Positions 63,824-64,000 of a stretch of DNA of 64,000 nucleotides are shown piece after piece. The position numbers were made by a program, and so were the translations under genes. The DNA comes from Deroplatys truncata. Lineage: Eukaryota; Arthropoda; Insecta; Mantodea; Mantidae. The notes under the pieces are model-generated. The model searched no databases. It worked only from the letters and a program-made list of their open reading frames with translations, and was not told the origin of the DNA. The stretch's first letter is position 1. Each line of letters begins with the position of its first letter. The stretch spans positions 495,060,190 to 495,124,189 of the forward strand of contig CM060990.1 in assembly GCA_030765065.1 (NCBI GenBank), in the 5' to 3' direction.

Positions 63824-64000
63824 AAACCACTAAATTGTATTAGTCTATATATAATTTTGCAAACTATAACTAACCTCTACCCAAAACCAGACCTATTACT
63901 GGCCTGCAGTAGAACCCACTGGTACATACAGTCCCGTCTTTTGCTGTTTCTTCTTTCCTAATGGGATTTTGTTGTCATGTAACAATTTTATACACCTCTG

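Overview
This is a stretch of a eukaryotic, AT-rich, repeat-packed genome, most likely an arthropod and probably an insect. That rests on mariner and piggyBac transposases, insect-type Polinton/Maverick proteins, short TTAGG-like tracts and several tRNA-derived SINEs. No host gene was recognised. Nearly everything that can be named is mobile or virus-like, and most of it is broken. Exon boundaries are read by eye from splice signals; no alignment or database search was run.

Centrepiece: a Polinton (Maverick, adintovirus-like) at 45,611-61,674, about 16.06 kb, with terminal inverted repeats of 0.6-0.8 kb and a near-perfect 6-bp target duplication (CGAGAG/GGAGAG). Left to right: a protein-primed PolB gene (+) whose 5' part is spread over small phase-1 exons; a tight minus-strand cluster (packaging ATPase, a protein with tail-fibre-like repeats, an 85-aa protein, a conserved split gene of unknown function, integrase); a plus-strand virion cluster fired divergently from the ATPase (PLA2/pX-like protein, adenain-like protease, penton-type minor capsid protein, a 45-aa ORF, double-jelly-roll major capsid protein); and two minus-strand genes at the right end, one predicted to have three exons. 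PolB, integrase, the split gene and the major capsid gene carry frameshifts or stops, so the copy looks dead as read, although its TIRs are still nearly identical.

At least three older Polinton generations surround it. (a) 1,143-4,106 (-): PolB and ATPase of a different lineage. (b) 5,036-7,335: a decayed but co-linear copy of the ATPase/PLA2-pX/protease/minor capsid/45-aa/major capsid block. (c) 23,644-36,354: a 12.7-kb imperfect palindrome whose two arms each hold a decayed PolB, with N-termini facing the centre.

Other elements: a mariner cut by the window start (1-1,117); an LTR-retrotransposon gag relic (9.7-11.0 kb, -); a Jockey-like reverse transcriptase fragment (16.4-16.7 kb, -); a non-LTR element at 17,617-19,755 with a 14-bp target duplication, an ATTAC tail and a 2A-like NPGP motif at the start of ORF1; a Tc1-like relic (38.5-38.9 kb); a 276-bp MITE (39,450-39,725); a second mariner (42,270-43,583) lodged in one arm of a long palindrome, with the empty site preserved in the other arm; SINE copies at 12.8, 14.8, 29.05 and 45.1 kb; and a piggyBac relic at 62.3-63.6 kb. 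The stretches between (7.7-8.9, 11.1-12.8, 13.1-16.4, 19.8-22.3, 36.4-38.4, 61.7-62.3 kb) hold nothing I can name beyond simple repeats and tRNA-like pieces.
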